Assembly: GCA_904420065.1 (NCBI GenBank)
Contig: CAJFTU010000052.1
Coordinates: 1 to 64,000, forward strand
Reading direction: 5' to 3'
Origin: an uncultured Emergencia sp.
Lineage (GTDB): Bacteria > Bacillota > Clostridia > Peptostreptococcales > Anaerovoracaceae
DNA length: 64,000 bases
Shown: positions 16,837 through 25,207 of the stretch, piece after piece
Layout: each line of letters starts with the position of its first letter
Position numbering within the stretch: the stretch's first letter is position 1
Made by a program: the position numbers and the translations under genes
Notes under the pieces: model-generated
The model's database searches: none
Told to the model about the DNA's origin: nothing
What the model saw: the letters and a program-made list of their open reading frames with translations, nothing else

Positions 16837-17340
16837 TTATTTTTTTATTCTCACATAATATTTATGTTCATCTTCATATTTAATATATCCGCCATTATGT
16901 AACATCACTTTGAGTGAAGCGGCATTATCTTTATTTACACGTAAATAGATTTCATTCTCTGGAATAATTGTTCTTGCTATTGCCAGTGTTAGTCTAAGCC
17001 CTTCTTTAGCAAATCCTTTCCCTCTAAATTCCTTTTTTATAAAATATCCTATATGCCCCGCACCTGATCTTAAAGATTCACAAAGATAATGTCGTATGCG
17101 AAACTGCCCTACAATTTCATCGTCATTCCACAGAAAGAGGAAAGTTTCCGGCACAAAACCATCGGGTAAATTTTCCCCTTTTGAAAATGCAATCATTTCC
17201 TTTAGGGCTTTATTTTCAAAATCTTTACGAGTAACACCATTCCATTTATTTGTTAAACCATTTTCATCAACAGGCATGTCGCGAACAAATAAAAACTCCT
17301 TTTCAATATCTTTATCATTTATCTCTTTCAAATATAACAT
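16837..17340 (-). CDS. GNAT-family N-acetyltransferase
   Basis: The 167-residue protein has the GNAT core: IVGQFRIRHYL strand, then the acetyl-CoA loop KKEFRGKGFAKEGLRLTL (motif R/Q-x-x-G-x-G/A) and a C-terminal RVNKDNAASLKVMLHNGGY segment. The acceptor substrate is unknown. The gene and its flanks are clearly more AT-rich than neighbouring genes and sit just after tRNA-Glu, which suggests acquisition by transfer. No strong ribosome site precedes the ATG. A TATAAT lies about 85 bases upstream (17424-17429). Confidence 0.8.
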   Translation of the reverse strand: MLYLKEINDKDIEKEFLFVRDMPVDENGLTNKWNGVTRKDFENKALKEMIAFSKGENLPDGFVPETFLFLWNDDEIVGQFRIRHYLCESLRSGAGHIGYFIKKEFRGKGFAKEGLRLTLAIARTIIPENEIYLRVNKDNAASLKVMLHNGGYIKYEDEHKYYVRIKK

Positions 17341-17638
17341 ATCATTTACTGTGCGAACTTCGTATCATCAATTTCCTTAATCTGGGGATTCTACCACTCA
17401 TATATGAATTTATGAATTCTTCGATTATAATGTACACTGCGCGAAATAACAGAGCCGGCCACCTTCGCCCATAGCCAAGTCAAGATGAATGACAGATAGA
17501 TGCGCCATTGTATGACAAGCACATCTACTCACCGTTCAAGGTATTTTGTATGGACAAAATCAAATACTACTTTTTATTTACTTTTTCTTTCAGATTGCAC
17601 CACCGAACTCGTTAAAAACTATTCGAAACTGCAACCTC
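17341..17638. other. AT-rich intergenic stretch
   Basis: No gene is supported between the acetyltransferase start and the end of the ECF partner gene. The only recognisable element is a TATAAT (minus strand, 17424-17429) that could be the -10 box of the acetyltransferase. No integrase, direct repeat of the tRNA end or transposase was found. Confidence 0.4.
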
Positions 17639-18793
17639 TCAGTTCTTTGGCAATTCAACCACATACTGCTCGGGAATGGCCAACACGTAGTAAGTCTCGT
17701 AATTCACCAGATTACCTTCTCCGCTATCGCCACCTTCGGAAGCGCGGACATCAAAGGCATAATAAGGAAGAAAAAGGCTGTACTCCTCGCCGGCCAGGTA
17801 AATCAGCCGAATATTTTCAATCTGGCTCTCTTCCGTGATCTTCCCTTCATAATTCTCCCTCAGCATTTCTTCCGCTTTTTCCGTTGTAATCAGCGGATAC
17901 TCTTCGATTTCCCTTCCGCAGGCCATATTGTCGACCATGACAATCGCCTCCAGATCGCCCTCCTGATTGAGAACAAAATTTATCCGCTTCAGGTTGTAGT
18001 TGAGAACTTCTTCCTTCTGATCTTCAGCGCTCTCATATCCCATGAGGTACCATCTGGCGTTATCCTGCTCGTCATATTCTACCTGTACGGTGCCCTTTGC
18101 ATTTTCAAATCCCATGACCTCTCCGTACTCCTCAAGGAGGTAATCGGTCACTTTCTGCGCCTGTTCTTTCGTCATAACGGATGTGGGAACTCGGTATTCC
18201 TCAGGCAGCGTCAGACTTTCACTGTATTCCACAATGGCAAGGTGACTGCTGTAGACAGTGATCGTCCCTTCGGCAGTCTCCGCTTCAGCTTTAAAGGATT
18301 TATCCAGATTCTTCTCTTCCTTCTTTCGCGAATAGCGGATGCTTTCCACATTCATTTCCGTGCTCTCTGCAATATCGTTGATGTATGTCTCCAGTTCTCC
18401 GTCGCTGACCGATGCCGGCGTATCGTTTTGATCAAAAGTCGTATTCTCATAAACCGGCAACGTATCGATCTCCACATCCTCTGACCAGGGATTGCCATCC
18501 TCCAAGCCCGAAGCTGCGCTGACTCTCCTCTCTCTCGTATCGTTACTGGCGTACCGGCGTTCAATGGTCAATACGGGCAGATCCGAAACGGTCACTTTTT
18601 CTCTGTTTGTTTCCTTATTTGACTCAGGTTTTCCTCCGAAGAGAGAAAAACAAAGCGCGCAGATCAACAGGCAGGCCGCCAAACCACCGTATTTCAGCCA
18701 TTTTTTTGCGTCGGAACGGGAATAATTTTCCGCTTCTTCAATAAACCGATCATCTATATCGCCCATTGCCGATAAAAAATCCTTTTTATTCAT
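17639..18793 (-). CDS. Membrane-anchored partner (probable anti-sigma-type) of the ECF sigma factor
   Basis: The 384-residue protein has a cytoplasmic N-terminus of ~30 residues (MNKKDFLSAMGDIDDRFIEE), one transmembrane helix (~33-52) and a large extracellular domain of ~330 residues rich in acidic residues. This topology, and a start codon overlapping the sigma gene stop (ATGA), are typical of ECF anti-sigma factors. The short N-terminus MGDIDDRFIEEA is common in clostridial sigma-adjacent proteins. The extracellular domain is not one I recognise. What signal it senses is unknown. Confidence 0.65.
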   Translation of the reverse strand: MNKKDFLSAMGDIDDRFIEEAENYSRSDAKKWLKYGGLAACLLICALCFSLFGGKPESNKETNREKVTVSDLPVLTIERRYASNDTRERRVSAASGLEDGNPWSEDVEIDTLPVYENTTFDQNDTPASVSDGELETYINDIAESTEMNVESIRYSRKKEEKNLDKSFKAEAETAEGTITVYSSHLAIVEYSESLTLPEEYRVPTSVMTKEQAQKVTDYLLEEYGEVMGFENAKGTVQVEYDEQDNARWYLMGYESAEDQKEEVLNYNLKRINFVLNQEGDLEAIVMVDNMACGREIEEYPLITTEKAEEMLRENYEGKITEESQIENIRLIYLAGEEYSLFLPYYAFDVRASEGGDSGEGNLVNYETYYVLAIPEQYVVELPKN

Positions 18794-19350
18794 AACGTGA
18801 TACCTTCTCTCTCAAGATGAACTCTCAATTCTTTTCTCATTCTGAACAGCTTCAGCGCAATTCTGTTTTCGCTCATCGCCAGCCGGTCCGCAATATCCTT
18901 GACGGAATCCATGTACCAGTACCGCCTGACGAAGATCGCCCTATTCATCTTTGTCAGTCCCGATAAAAAACTGTTGATCGCTTCGACTACGGCGAGTTCA
19001 TCTATGATTCCCTCTACGTGATCCGATGTGCTGATGCAGGCCTCCAGTTCCGATAAAATCAGATCCGTCTGCCCCTCGCCTCTCTTCTTTGCGTTATATC
19101 CCTTATACTTATTCAATGCCAGATTTCGGGTTATCTTGCCCAAAAACGTGGAAAGCCGGTTCGGTCTGTGGGGCGGGATAGCGTTCCACGCCCGCATATA
19201 TGTATCGTTGACACATTCCTCCGCATCCTCACTGCTGCGGAGGATATTATAGGCGATGGTTCCGCAGTACTTTCCGTACTTGGACGCCGTTTCTGCGATA
19301 GCCTCCTCATTCCTCTGCCAATACAGTTCTACAATTTTACTGTCTTCCAT
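18790..19350 (-). CDS. ECF-type RNA polymerase sigma factor
   Basis: The 186-residue protein has the sigma-70 region 2 core (AEECVNDTYMRAWNAIPPH) and region 4 helix-turn-helix (RRYWYMDSVKDIADRLAMSENRIALKL), separated by a linker. The missing regions 1 and 3 identify the ECF group. The SVKDIA..L.MSEN pattern is of the kind that recognises a -35 element. It is co-transcribed with, and probably controlled by, the membrane protein that follows. Its target promoters cannot be read from the window. Confidence 0.85.
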   Translation of the reverse strand: MEDSKIVELYWQRNEEAIAETASKYGKYCGTIAYNILRSSEDAEECVNDTYMRAWNAIPPHRPNRLSTFLGKITRNLALNKYKGYNAKKRGEGQTDLILSELEACISTSDHVEGIIDELAVVEAINSFLSGLTKMNRAIFVRRYWYMDSVKDIADRLAMSENRIALKLFRMRKELRVHLEREGITL

Positions 19351-19544
19351 GGATTATCTTCCTTTTGTGTCCCCGCTCGCAAGACCGGAAACATCTCAAC
19401 TCACTAATCTACACCACAATTTTCCAGTTAAATTACACAATATAAGAGATATTTTAACATAAAGATTTTGGAAGAAAAACCTCTCTGTTTGTAAATTTTA
19501 ATTCTTAAAGCAGATTTTGATATGTAAACGGAACGAAACAGACA

Positions 19545-19578
19545 CAAAAAGACCGCTCACCTCAGTGAAACGGCCTTA
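19545..19578 (-). terminator. Terminator after the ptb-buk-MFS operon
   Basis: On the minus strand GGCCGTTTCAC and GTGAGCGGTC pair with wobbles around a four-base loop and end in TTTTT. Confidence 0.65.
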
Positions 19579-19594
19579 TCGTTACAATTGTTTC

Positions 19595-20794
19595 TTACTT
19601 TTTCGCTTTTTTTCTGCAGGCTCCATTGAGCAGAATCCAAAGTACAAAAGCTCCCGCCGCACAGATAAGAATCGCTGCAAACGTGGTATCATACGCTCCG
19701 CCTGCGTTTTCGATCAACTTGCTGGAAATCATCGGTCCCAATATGGAGGCCGGAATCAGTGAGAAGTTTCCCAGGCTGAAGTTCACCGCAAAGTGCTTCG
19801 GACCGTATTCCCGATTGATAAAAGCCGAGGAAATCGTAGGGTTTCCTCCATAGGAAGTACCCATGCACAGCAGTCCGATCAGAATGAAGATCATTGCGGA
19901 AGTCTTCGCTCCGATTAACAGTAATGCTCCACCTGCAGCCATTATGATCATATTGATCAACATCGTCGCCTTTCTCCCGGCGCGGTCAAAAATTCCACCG
20001 ATGATCACTCGCCCTACGCCGTTAAAAACCGACACGATCATGCCGACGATAGCCGGTGCTCCAAAAGCAAGGGCGATGGAAGCCGCGCTGTTGACGACCA
20101 TCAGACCTGCCGAATTGGCTATGACGCACCACAGCACAAAGATCCAAAAGGAAGCAGTTTTCATCATCTGTCCCGGAGTATATCCTTCCAGTTTCACGGA
20201 AGCGGATTGTTGAACCTCCGGATTCTTGATAAACAGCGAACCGATCATCAGAACGACAAATATGGCAACACCAAGGATCAGGAAAGTCGAAAAAATCCCC
20301 TGAGAAGCGATCAGGCTGGTAGCCAGGCTGCCAAGAATGAGTGCACCCAGTCCGAAACCCATCATCATCACGCCGGAAGCCAGTCCCGGTTTATCCGGAA
20401 ACCACTTATTCATGGTGGAGATTACACTATTATAGCTGAATCCCACTCCGGTTCCTCCCAGAACCCCATAAAATATGTACAACATGGTAAGGCTGGAAGA
20501 AGGATTTTCCGGATTCAGCCGCGATACGCCGAAGAATCCAACCAGAAGCAGCACGGCCGACAGCATGATGATAGATCTCGGCTTCAACTTGGCGGACAGC
20601 TTCCCTGCGATAAATCCTCCAAGGCAGAAGAACACCATGGAAATGGTAAAAGTCATGGACAGCTGGGACAGGCTCCAGTTGGTATACACCTGGCTGAAAG
20701 GATCCCGAAACAGCGACCATCCGTATATCAGGCCGCAAAAGACGAGCAGCACCGTACCAACGCCCAGATAGAGCCATCTCTTGTTGCTATACAT
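19595..20794 (-). CDS. OFA-type MFS transporter (monocarboxylate/oxalate-formate family)
   Basis: The 399-residue protein has 12 predicted membrane segments and the opening typical of the OFA family (YLGVGTVLLVFCGLIYGWSLF, with the second-helix pattern SQLSMTFTISM). OFA proteins exchange or symport small carboxylates such as oxalate, formate or lactate. It begins four bases after the butyrate kinase stop codon, so it is the third gene of the ptb-buk operon. By context I infer a short-chain acid such as butyrate or its precursor as substrate; this is not shown by the sequence. Confidence 0.75.
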   Translation of the reverse strand: MYSNKRWLYLGVGTVLLVFCGLIYGWSLFRDPFSQVYTNWSLSQLSMTFTISMVFFCLGGFIAGKLSAKLKPRSIIMLSAVLLLVGFFGVSRLNPENPSSSLTMLYIFYGVLGGTGVGFSYNSVISTMNKWFPDKPGLASGVMMMGFGLGALILGSLATSLIASQGIFSTFLILGVAIFVVLMIGSLFIKNPEVQQSASVKLEGYTPGQMMKTASFWIFVLWCVIANSAGLMVVNSAASIALAFGAPAIVGMIVSVFNGVGRVIIGGIFDRAGRKATMLINMIIMAAGGALLLIGAKTSAMIFILIGLLCMGTSYGGNPTISSAFINREYGPKHFAVNFSLGNFSLIPASILGPMISSKLIENAGGAYDTTFAAILICAAGAFVLWILLNGACRKKAKK

Positions 20795-20798
20795 CGCT

Positions 20799-21875
20799 TT
20801 ACTCCTTCTCCGTAAACTGACTGGCTGTCTCTTTTCCGGTAAGAACGCGCCATACGCCGTGAGACAGAGAATCCATTTCCTTTTCCCCAGGTATGATCTC
20901 TACCGGTGCGATAAAGGAAACCCTCTCTTTAACCGCATCGGTAAAATACTTGGAATAGGCGATGCCCCCGGTCAACACGATATAGTCGACCTTTCCGTTC
21001 ACGTCCACCGCCAGCTTGGCGATATTCTTAGCCGTATTAACCGCCATCGCATCATAGATCAGCTTGGCCTGTTCATCGCCCTCCTGAACCATTTTCTCTA
21101 TTTCTCTGGAATCGGCCGTACCGAAATGGGCAACCAGTCCGCCTTTTCTCTGCAGCTGTTTCATCATGCCTTCCTTGTCGCCCGGATAAACATCATAACA
21201 GTAGTCCACGACACGGAAGATCGGAAGTCCCCCGGATCTTTCCGGTGAGAACGGACCCTCGTCGTCGGAAATCATGTCGATAATCCGGCCGTGGTCGAAC
21301 ATTCCCACGGAGATGCCTCCGCCCAAATGCACGGAGATGATGTTGTAATCCTTATCGCTGATTCCTTTCTGCTCACAGAGGTTTATCACCGCGGCGCGCA
21401 TATTCAGGTTATGACCTCTGCCGATTCGGATCACATCCGGCAATCCGGTAATTCTGTAGATTTCCTCCATTTCATCTACGGTAACCGCGTCGTAGATGTA
21501 TGCCTTGCAGCCCGCTTCTTTGGCTATGCTGTAGGCGATCGGCGCCCCAAGATTGGAAGCATGCTGGAGCAGAGGCCGATGCTGCAGACAATCCAGCATA
21601 GCCTCGTTTACTTCATACGCTCCGGCATGAACGGGAGGAATCAAACCGCCTCTTCCGACTGCGGCGTCAAAATCTTCTGCCTTATCTCCGTGTGCTTCGA
21701 TACATTTTCTGACCAGATCCGCACGGAAATCCAACTGGGAATAGATGTTCGGATACGGTTTCAATTCTTCCTGGGTATGAGAGATACTCTCCACCCACTG
21801 CTGCTCTCTATCCAGGTATACCGCCACTTTCGTCGAAGTCGAGCCGGGATTAACAGCTAAAATCTTATATGCCAT
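20799..21875 (-). CDS. buk: Butyrate kinase
   Basis: The 358-residue acetokinase-family enzyme phosphorylates butyrate reversibly, making ATP in the fermentation direction from butyryl phosphate. Motifs: LAVNPGSTSTKVAVY at the N-terminus (phosphate 1), VHLGGGISVGMF (phosphate 2) and DYIVLTGGIAYS (adenosine). The length matches Buk (~355) rather than acetate kinase (~400). It lies three bases after ptb and before the MFS gene. Confidence 0.92.
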   Translation of the reverse strand: MAYKILAVNPGSTSTKVAVYLDREQQWVESISHTQEELKPYPNIYSQLDFRADLVRKCIEAHGDKAEDFDAAVGRGGLIPPVHAGAYEVNEAMLDCLQHRPLLQHASNLGAPIAYSIAKEAGCKAYIYDAVTVDEMEEIYRITGLPDVIRIGRGHNLNMRAAVINLCEQKGISDKDYNIISVHLGGGISVGMFDHGRIIDMISDDEGPFSPERSGGLPIFRVVDYCYDVYPGDKEGMMKQLQRKGGLVAHFGTADSREIEKMVQEGDEQAKLIYDAMAVNTAKNIAKLAVDVNGKVDYIVLTGGIAYSKYFTDAVKERVSFIAPVEIIPGEKEMDSLSHGVWRVLTGKETASQFTEKE

Positions 21876-21878
21876 GAT

Positions 21879-22799
21879 CTATTTCTCCTTTCCGGAAATC
21901 AGAGAGGCCAACGCCAGGGATACGAATTTCTCCTCGGTTGAAGCTCCCCTCGAAGTTAAAACGACAGGTACTTTAGCGCCTACGACTACGCCGGCCATCT
22001 TCGTTCCGCCGCAGATGATCATCGCCTTGTGCGTCATGTTTCCCGCCGCCATGTTCGGGAACAGCAGCATGTCAAAATCTCCGCAATACGGGCAGTCGAA
22101 TTTCTTCGTCTGCGCAATTTCTTTGCTCATGGCGATATCGTAGGAAATCGGTCCCACTACCTCGCATCCCGGAATTTCACCGTTTTTATTCATTTCCACC
22201 AGGGCCGCTGCGTCGGTAGTCTCTACCATCTTCGGATTCACCTTTTCTACCGGAGCCAGAACCGCTACAGACGGATTTTCTATACCCAACTTGTGAAGGG
22301 CTTCTACACTGTTAAGGATAATATCTCTTTTCTGCTCCAGGGTAGGATACATGATCATGCCGCCGTCAGCAAGGGCCAACAGCTTATTCATCTGTGGCAC
22401 TTCGTTGTAGGAAAAGACACACATGGATCTGCCCGTATGCAATCCGTTCTCCTTCTTTACAAGGGGTTTAAGCACATCTTTGGTATCCACCATACCTTTC
22501 ATGATGAATTCCGCTTCACCCTTTTTAATCAGTTCCACCGCTTCGATTCCGCAGTCCGCAGGAGTCTGCGCGTCTACAATTCTGTAGTGATCAGGATCCT
22601 CGCCGCTCTTTTTCAGAAGGCTGCGGATCTCCTGCTCTTCGCCGATCAGAACCGGTTTTACCAAACCGATTTTCTCTGCTTCAACTACTGCTCCGAGCAC
22701 GTGTTCATCGGCTGCGCCGGCAACCGCTACCGTATTGATATGCGGATTTTGTTTGCACTTTTCTACCAGATCTTCAAATTTCGTATAGGCCACTTCCAT
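21879..22799 (-). CDS. ptb: Phosphate butyryltransferase
   Basis: The 306-residue protein belongs to the phosphate acetyl/butyryltransferase family (GEAEFIMKGMVDTKDVLKP; FPNMAAGNMTHKAMIICGG; SRGASTEEKFVSLALA). It exchanges CoA for phosphate on butyryl-CoA. Pairing with buk favours butyryl over acetyl specificity. It is first in the operon, with GAAGGAG before the ATG, and has a leader of about 200 bases. Confidence 0.9.
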   Translation of the reverse strand: MEVAYTKFEDLVEKCKQNPHINTVAVAGAADEHVLGAVVEAEKIGLVKPVLIGEEQEIRSLLKKSGEDPDHYRIVDAQTPADCGIEAVELIKKGEAEFIMKGMVDTKDVLKPLVKKENGLHTGRSMCVFSYNEVPQMNKLLALADGGMIMYPTLEQKRDIILNSVEALHKLGIENPSVAVLAPVEKVNPKMVETTDAAALVEMNKNGEIPGCEVVGPISYDIAMSKEIAQTKKFDCPYCGDFDMLLFPNMAAGNMTHKAMIICGGTKMAGVVVGAKVPVVLTSRGASTEEKFVSLALASLISGKEK

Positions 22800-22925
22800 T
22801 CACTCCTTCTTATAGATTTTTTCGCAGAAGACTCTGTTTCGCGTCCGTCTTCGAAAGCTTCCCTGTTCCTTCGGCAGGCGCAAAGCTCAATGCCGGCCGA
22901 ATTTTCAGCGCCGCTGACGGCAGGA

Positions 22926-22963
22926 AAGAAAAAGGCAGACCGGATATCAAGTATGTTCTGCCC
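22926..22963 (-). promoter_or_regulatory. Possible attenuator hairpin in the ptb leader
   Basis: On the minus strand GGCAGA and TCTGCC flank a 17-base loop and are followed at once by TTTTTCTTT. It lies about 45 bases after the predicted transcription start and 130 bases before the ptb start codon, where an intrinsic terminator would abort the transcript. No alternative antiterminator was worked out. Confidence 0.45.
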
Positions 22964-23010
22964 GCCGCCTCCCCAAACCAACGCTGTACAACGATTTCAG
23001 GAATATAACT

Positions 23011-23039
23011 ATTTTATAGATTTTCAAACAAAAAGTCAA
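23011..23039 (-). promoter_or_regulatory. Candidate sigma-A promoter for ptb-buk-MFS
   Basis: On the minus strand TTGACT (23034-23039) and TAAAAT (23011-23016), each 5/6, are spaced by 17 bases. The transcript would start near 23004. Confidence 0.65.
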
Positions 23040-23093
23040 TATCATGTTCATAACTGATTTCAGAAAATGAAATAGGACCGTTTCAAAACCGGA

Positions 23094-23402
23094 TCTGCCA
23101 TATCATTTGATTTTTTTCTTGTTTCAGACAGCAGGAAGCAAAGCCGAAACGAAAATCTGCCATATTATTAAAAAAAACTTCCGCTTCAGACGTTTTTTTA
23201 TCCGGTGACCTGTGATAAATCACCGACAAGGTTACTTCCTGTATATCTTAAGTCATACCCACAGATGTCTTTTCCATCAATCGACTCAGTGATCTGAAAA
23301 TTTCCCGTCTGAAACAAAAAAATTTTGGCCCGGTATGGCAATTTGCTGCAAAAAACAGAATTCTTTCCGTCTGAAATTGCCTTTTCTCTGTGCAGTATGG
23401 CA
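23094..23402. repeat. Four phased copies of GTCTGAA-N20-TGGCA upstream of ptb
   Basis: The pair GTCTGAA(A/G)(C/T) ... TATGGCA occurs four times with exactly 20 bases between the 9-mer and TGGCA: on the minus strand at 23094-23129 and 23156-23191, and on the plus strand at 23307-23340 and 23369-23402. Within each orientation the copies are exactly 62 bases apart, and the second and third 9-mers are 124 bases apart. Weaker TTTCAGA/TTTCAGG half-sites continue at 23058 and 22995. The sequence between the conserved words is not conserved. The minus-strand pair lies 55-150 bases upstream of the ptb -35 box. Confidence 0.75.
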
Positions 23403-23455
23403 AAAGGGAGCCAGCGCAAGACGGGCAGCGTATGTTTTATGTTTTCCATACAAAA

Positions 23456-23497
23456 ACACCGCAAAATCTCCCTTATCGGTGATTTTGCGGTGTCTAC
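23456..23497 (-). terminator. Terminator after the small membrane-protein gene
   Basis: ACACCGCAAAATC and GATTTTGCGGTGT form a 13-base stem. On the minus strand TTTTTG follows. Confidence 0.85.
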
Positions 23498-23561
23498 AAT
23501 GAGAAAATTCCGTACACGACATGGCTCGCAGCAGTCTGCGCGCCAACAGAAGAAGACCTCA

Positions 23562-23714
23562 TCAGTCTTCGGCATCGCCTTCCTCTCTGATTCCGATTGC
23601 TCCGGTAAGATACAGGATCAGCGGAATTAGTGCAGCCAGACTGAAAACCAGTCCACACAGAATCAGAATAAACTTTCGGATCTCTTTCTTTTTCTTCTTT
23701 TCTCTTTTAAACAT
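23562..23714 (-). CDS. Small single-pass membrane protein (50 residues)
   Basis: An ATG with GGAGG eight bases upstream opens a 50-residue frame: a strongly basic N-terminus (MFKREKKKKKEIRK), one hydrophobic helix (~15-40) and an acidic tail ending EEGDAED. The positive-inside charge pattern puts the N-terminus in the cytoplasm. It ends 65 bases before a strong terminator. I do not recognise a family. It starts 90 bases past the dacF stop codon on the same strand, so it may be the distal gene of that transcript. Confidence 0.7.
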   Translation of the reverse strand: MFKREKKKKKEIRKFILILCGLVFSLAALIPLILYLTGAIGIREEGDAED

Positions 23715-23803
23715 GGCAGGCGCCTCCTTTTCACCATAGTAGCATAAAGCCTTCGGCCAGTCAACAAAATCAAGGCGTCCTGAGTTCGTTCACCGCGCGG
23801 TTT

Positions 23804-25087
23804 CTACTGTCTGCCGCCTTTCTTTTTTCTGGCACGCAGAACCAGAAATACCACTGCTGCAGCGATAATCACCACTGCGGCGATAATCAGAGGGGAAACC
23901 GAGCGCGAACTCTGCGCCTCCAGGTCAAAGGTCCGTTCCGTATCTCCTGCCTTCAGCGTCACCGTACCTACCGGATCGCCTTTCTGGACAGTACCGGCCA
24001 CCATCGAAGGGATATCGTATTCTGCAGTGACCGTCTCCCCTTCTTTCACAAGCAGCTTTGCTTCTTCCGGCAGAGCTACTGAGAAGCTTCCCGCTCCAAG
24101 CAGAGAAGTCACGGTCATATCCTCAGGAACATCGTCAGGCCCGACTGCTTTCAGTCCTTCCGTCAGCGAGTAGAGCTCGATGGTATCGACGAAGTCTCCC
24201 TGAACGACGCGTTCTCCATCCTTGTACGGAAATTCTTCACCGCCCATGACTACGGAATAATATACCAATCCGTCCTTCTCCATGCAGCCGGAGAAACAGT
24301 ATCCCGCAGCCGGTGTCCACCCTGTCTTTACTCCGGTCATATACTGGGAATACGGACTTTCGTAGCGATCGTCAGGGAACATAACCCGATTGGTAGTTTC
24401 ATAGGTAAACCCTTCATCTCTGACATTAGAAGCCGGAACTTCGCCGTCGGGATAACTTACGGCTTCCCTGAACTGTTCAAAGCTCATGGCATACTTGCAC
24501 ATTTTCACCATATCCTCCGGCGTCGTGTAATGCTCTGATGCGGAAAGTCCGGTAGGATCCTGGAAGTTGGTATTTTCACACCCCAGTTCCTTTGCCTTGG
24601 CGTTCATCATATCCAGAAACTTGCCCATATCTCCGGCAATTTCAAAAGCAAAAGCTGTAGCGGCCTCGTTACCGGAAGGAACCAGAAGATACCGCATACA
24701 GTCCTTATAGGATATTACCTCGCCCTCTTCAAGATGCTTCTGCGGAACCATGTATCCGCAGTACAGGGAACTTACCGCTCTCTCGTCTACCGTAAGTTGG
24801 CCTTTTAGTTCTGGATTTTCCTCAAGGACGAGAATCGCCGTCATGACTTTCGTCATACTGGCCGGCGGCAGTTTCATATCCGCATTCTTGGCGTAAATAA
24901 CCGTATCCGTTGTAGCCTCATAGAGGATTCCCGCTTTAGCGTGGGAAATGTAGTCTCCGGATGTAATCATAACTCCGTTGTCTTTCTCTGCGGTGTCTGC
25001 GGCAGCCTGCAGAGGATGCAGCAGAGAAACGGAAATCAGCATTACCGCCGCAAGGGTCAGCGTGAAAACTTTTCTTTTTGTCAGCAT
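23804..25087 (-). CDS. dacF: D-alanyl-D-alanine carboxypeptidase (penicillin-binding protein 5 type)
   Basis: The 427-residue secreted serine peptidase has a signal peptide (~1-30), the catalytic SxxK in PPASMTKVMTAI, the SxN motif in LVPSGNEAATAF and the KTG motif in GVKTGWTPAAG. A C-terminal PBP5-like beta domain (~290-380) is followed by a transmembrane helix (~395-415) and a basic tail. It trims the terminal D-Ala of peptidoglycan stem peptides. Clostridia have several paralogues, so the DacF label is by similarity of layout. Confidence 0.85.
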   Translation of the reverse strand: MLTKRKVFTLTLAAVMLISVSLLHPLQAAADTAEKDNGVMITSGDYISHAKAGILYEATTDTVIYAKNADMKLPPASMTKVMTAILVLEENPELKGQLTVDERAVSSLYCGYMVPQKHLEEGEVISYKDCMRYLLVPSGNEAATAFAFEIAGDMGKFLDMMNAKAKELGCENTNFQDPTGLSASEHYTTPEDMVKMCKYAMSFEQFREAVSYPDGEVPASNVRDEGFTYETTNRVMFPDDRYESPYSQYMTGVKTGWTPAAGYCFSGCMEKDGLVYYSVVMGGEEFPYKDGERVVQGDFVDTIELYSLTEGLKAVGPDDVPEDMTVTSLLGAGSFSVALPEEAKLLVKEGETVTAEYDIPSMVAGTVQKGDPVGTVTLKAGDTERTFDLEAQSSRSVSPLIIAAVVIIAAAVVFLVLRARKKKGGRQ

Positions 25088-25161
25088 AGAAAAATACTCC
25101 TTTTCGCTCTTTCTTTAAATTTCCCCGTTCTCTTCTTTTCAGTATAATATGCAGGAACAAA

Positions 25162-25197
25162 AAAAACAAGCCGGACGCAATAGTTCCGACTTGTTCA
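25162..25197 (-). terminator. Terminator after the SMR pump gene
   Basis: On the minus strand AACAAGTCGGA and TCCGGCTTGTT pair with one mismatch and are followed by eight T residues. Confidence 0.75.
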
Positions 25198-25207
25198 GCA
25201 GATCATT

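Noticed and set aside
23330-23350. Sigma-54 promoter in the TATGGCA repeat
   Set aside because: The GG-to-GC spacing is nine rather than ten and the second half is absent in the other three copies.
23094-23402. CRISPR array in the 62-base repeats
   Set aside because: Only short words, not a full repeat, are conserved; there are two copies per orientation, facing each other, and no cas genes.
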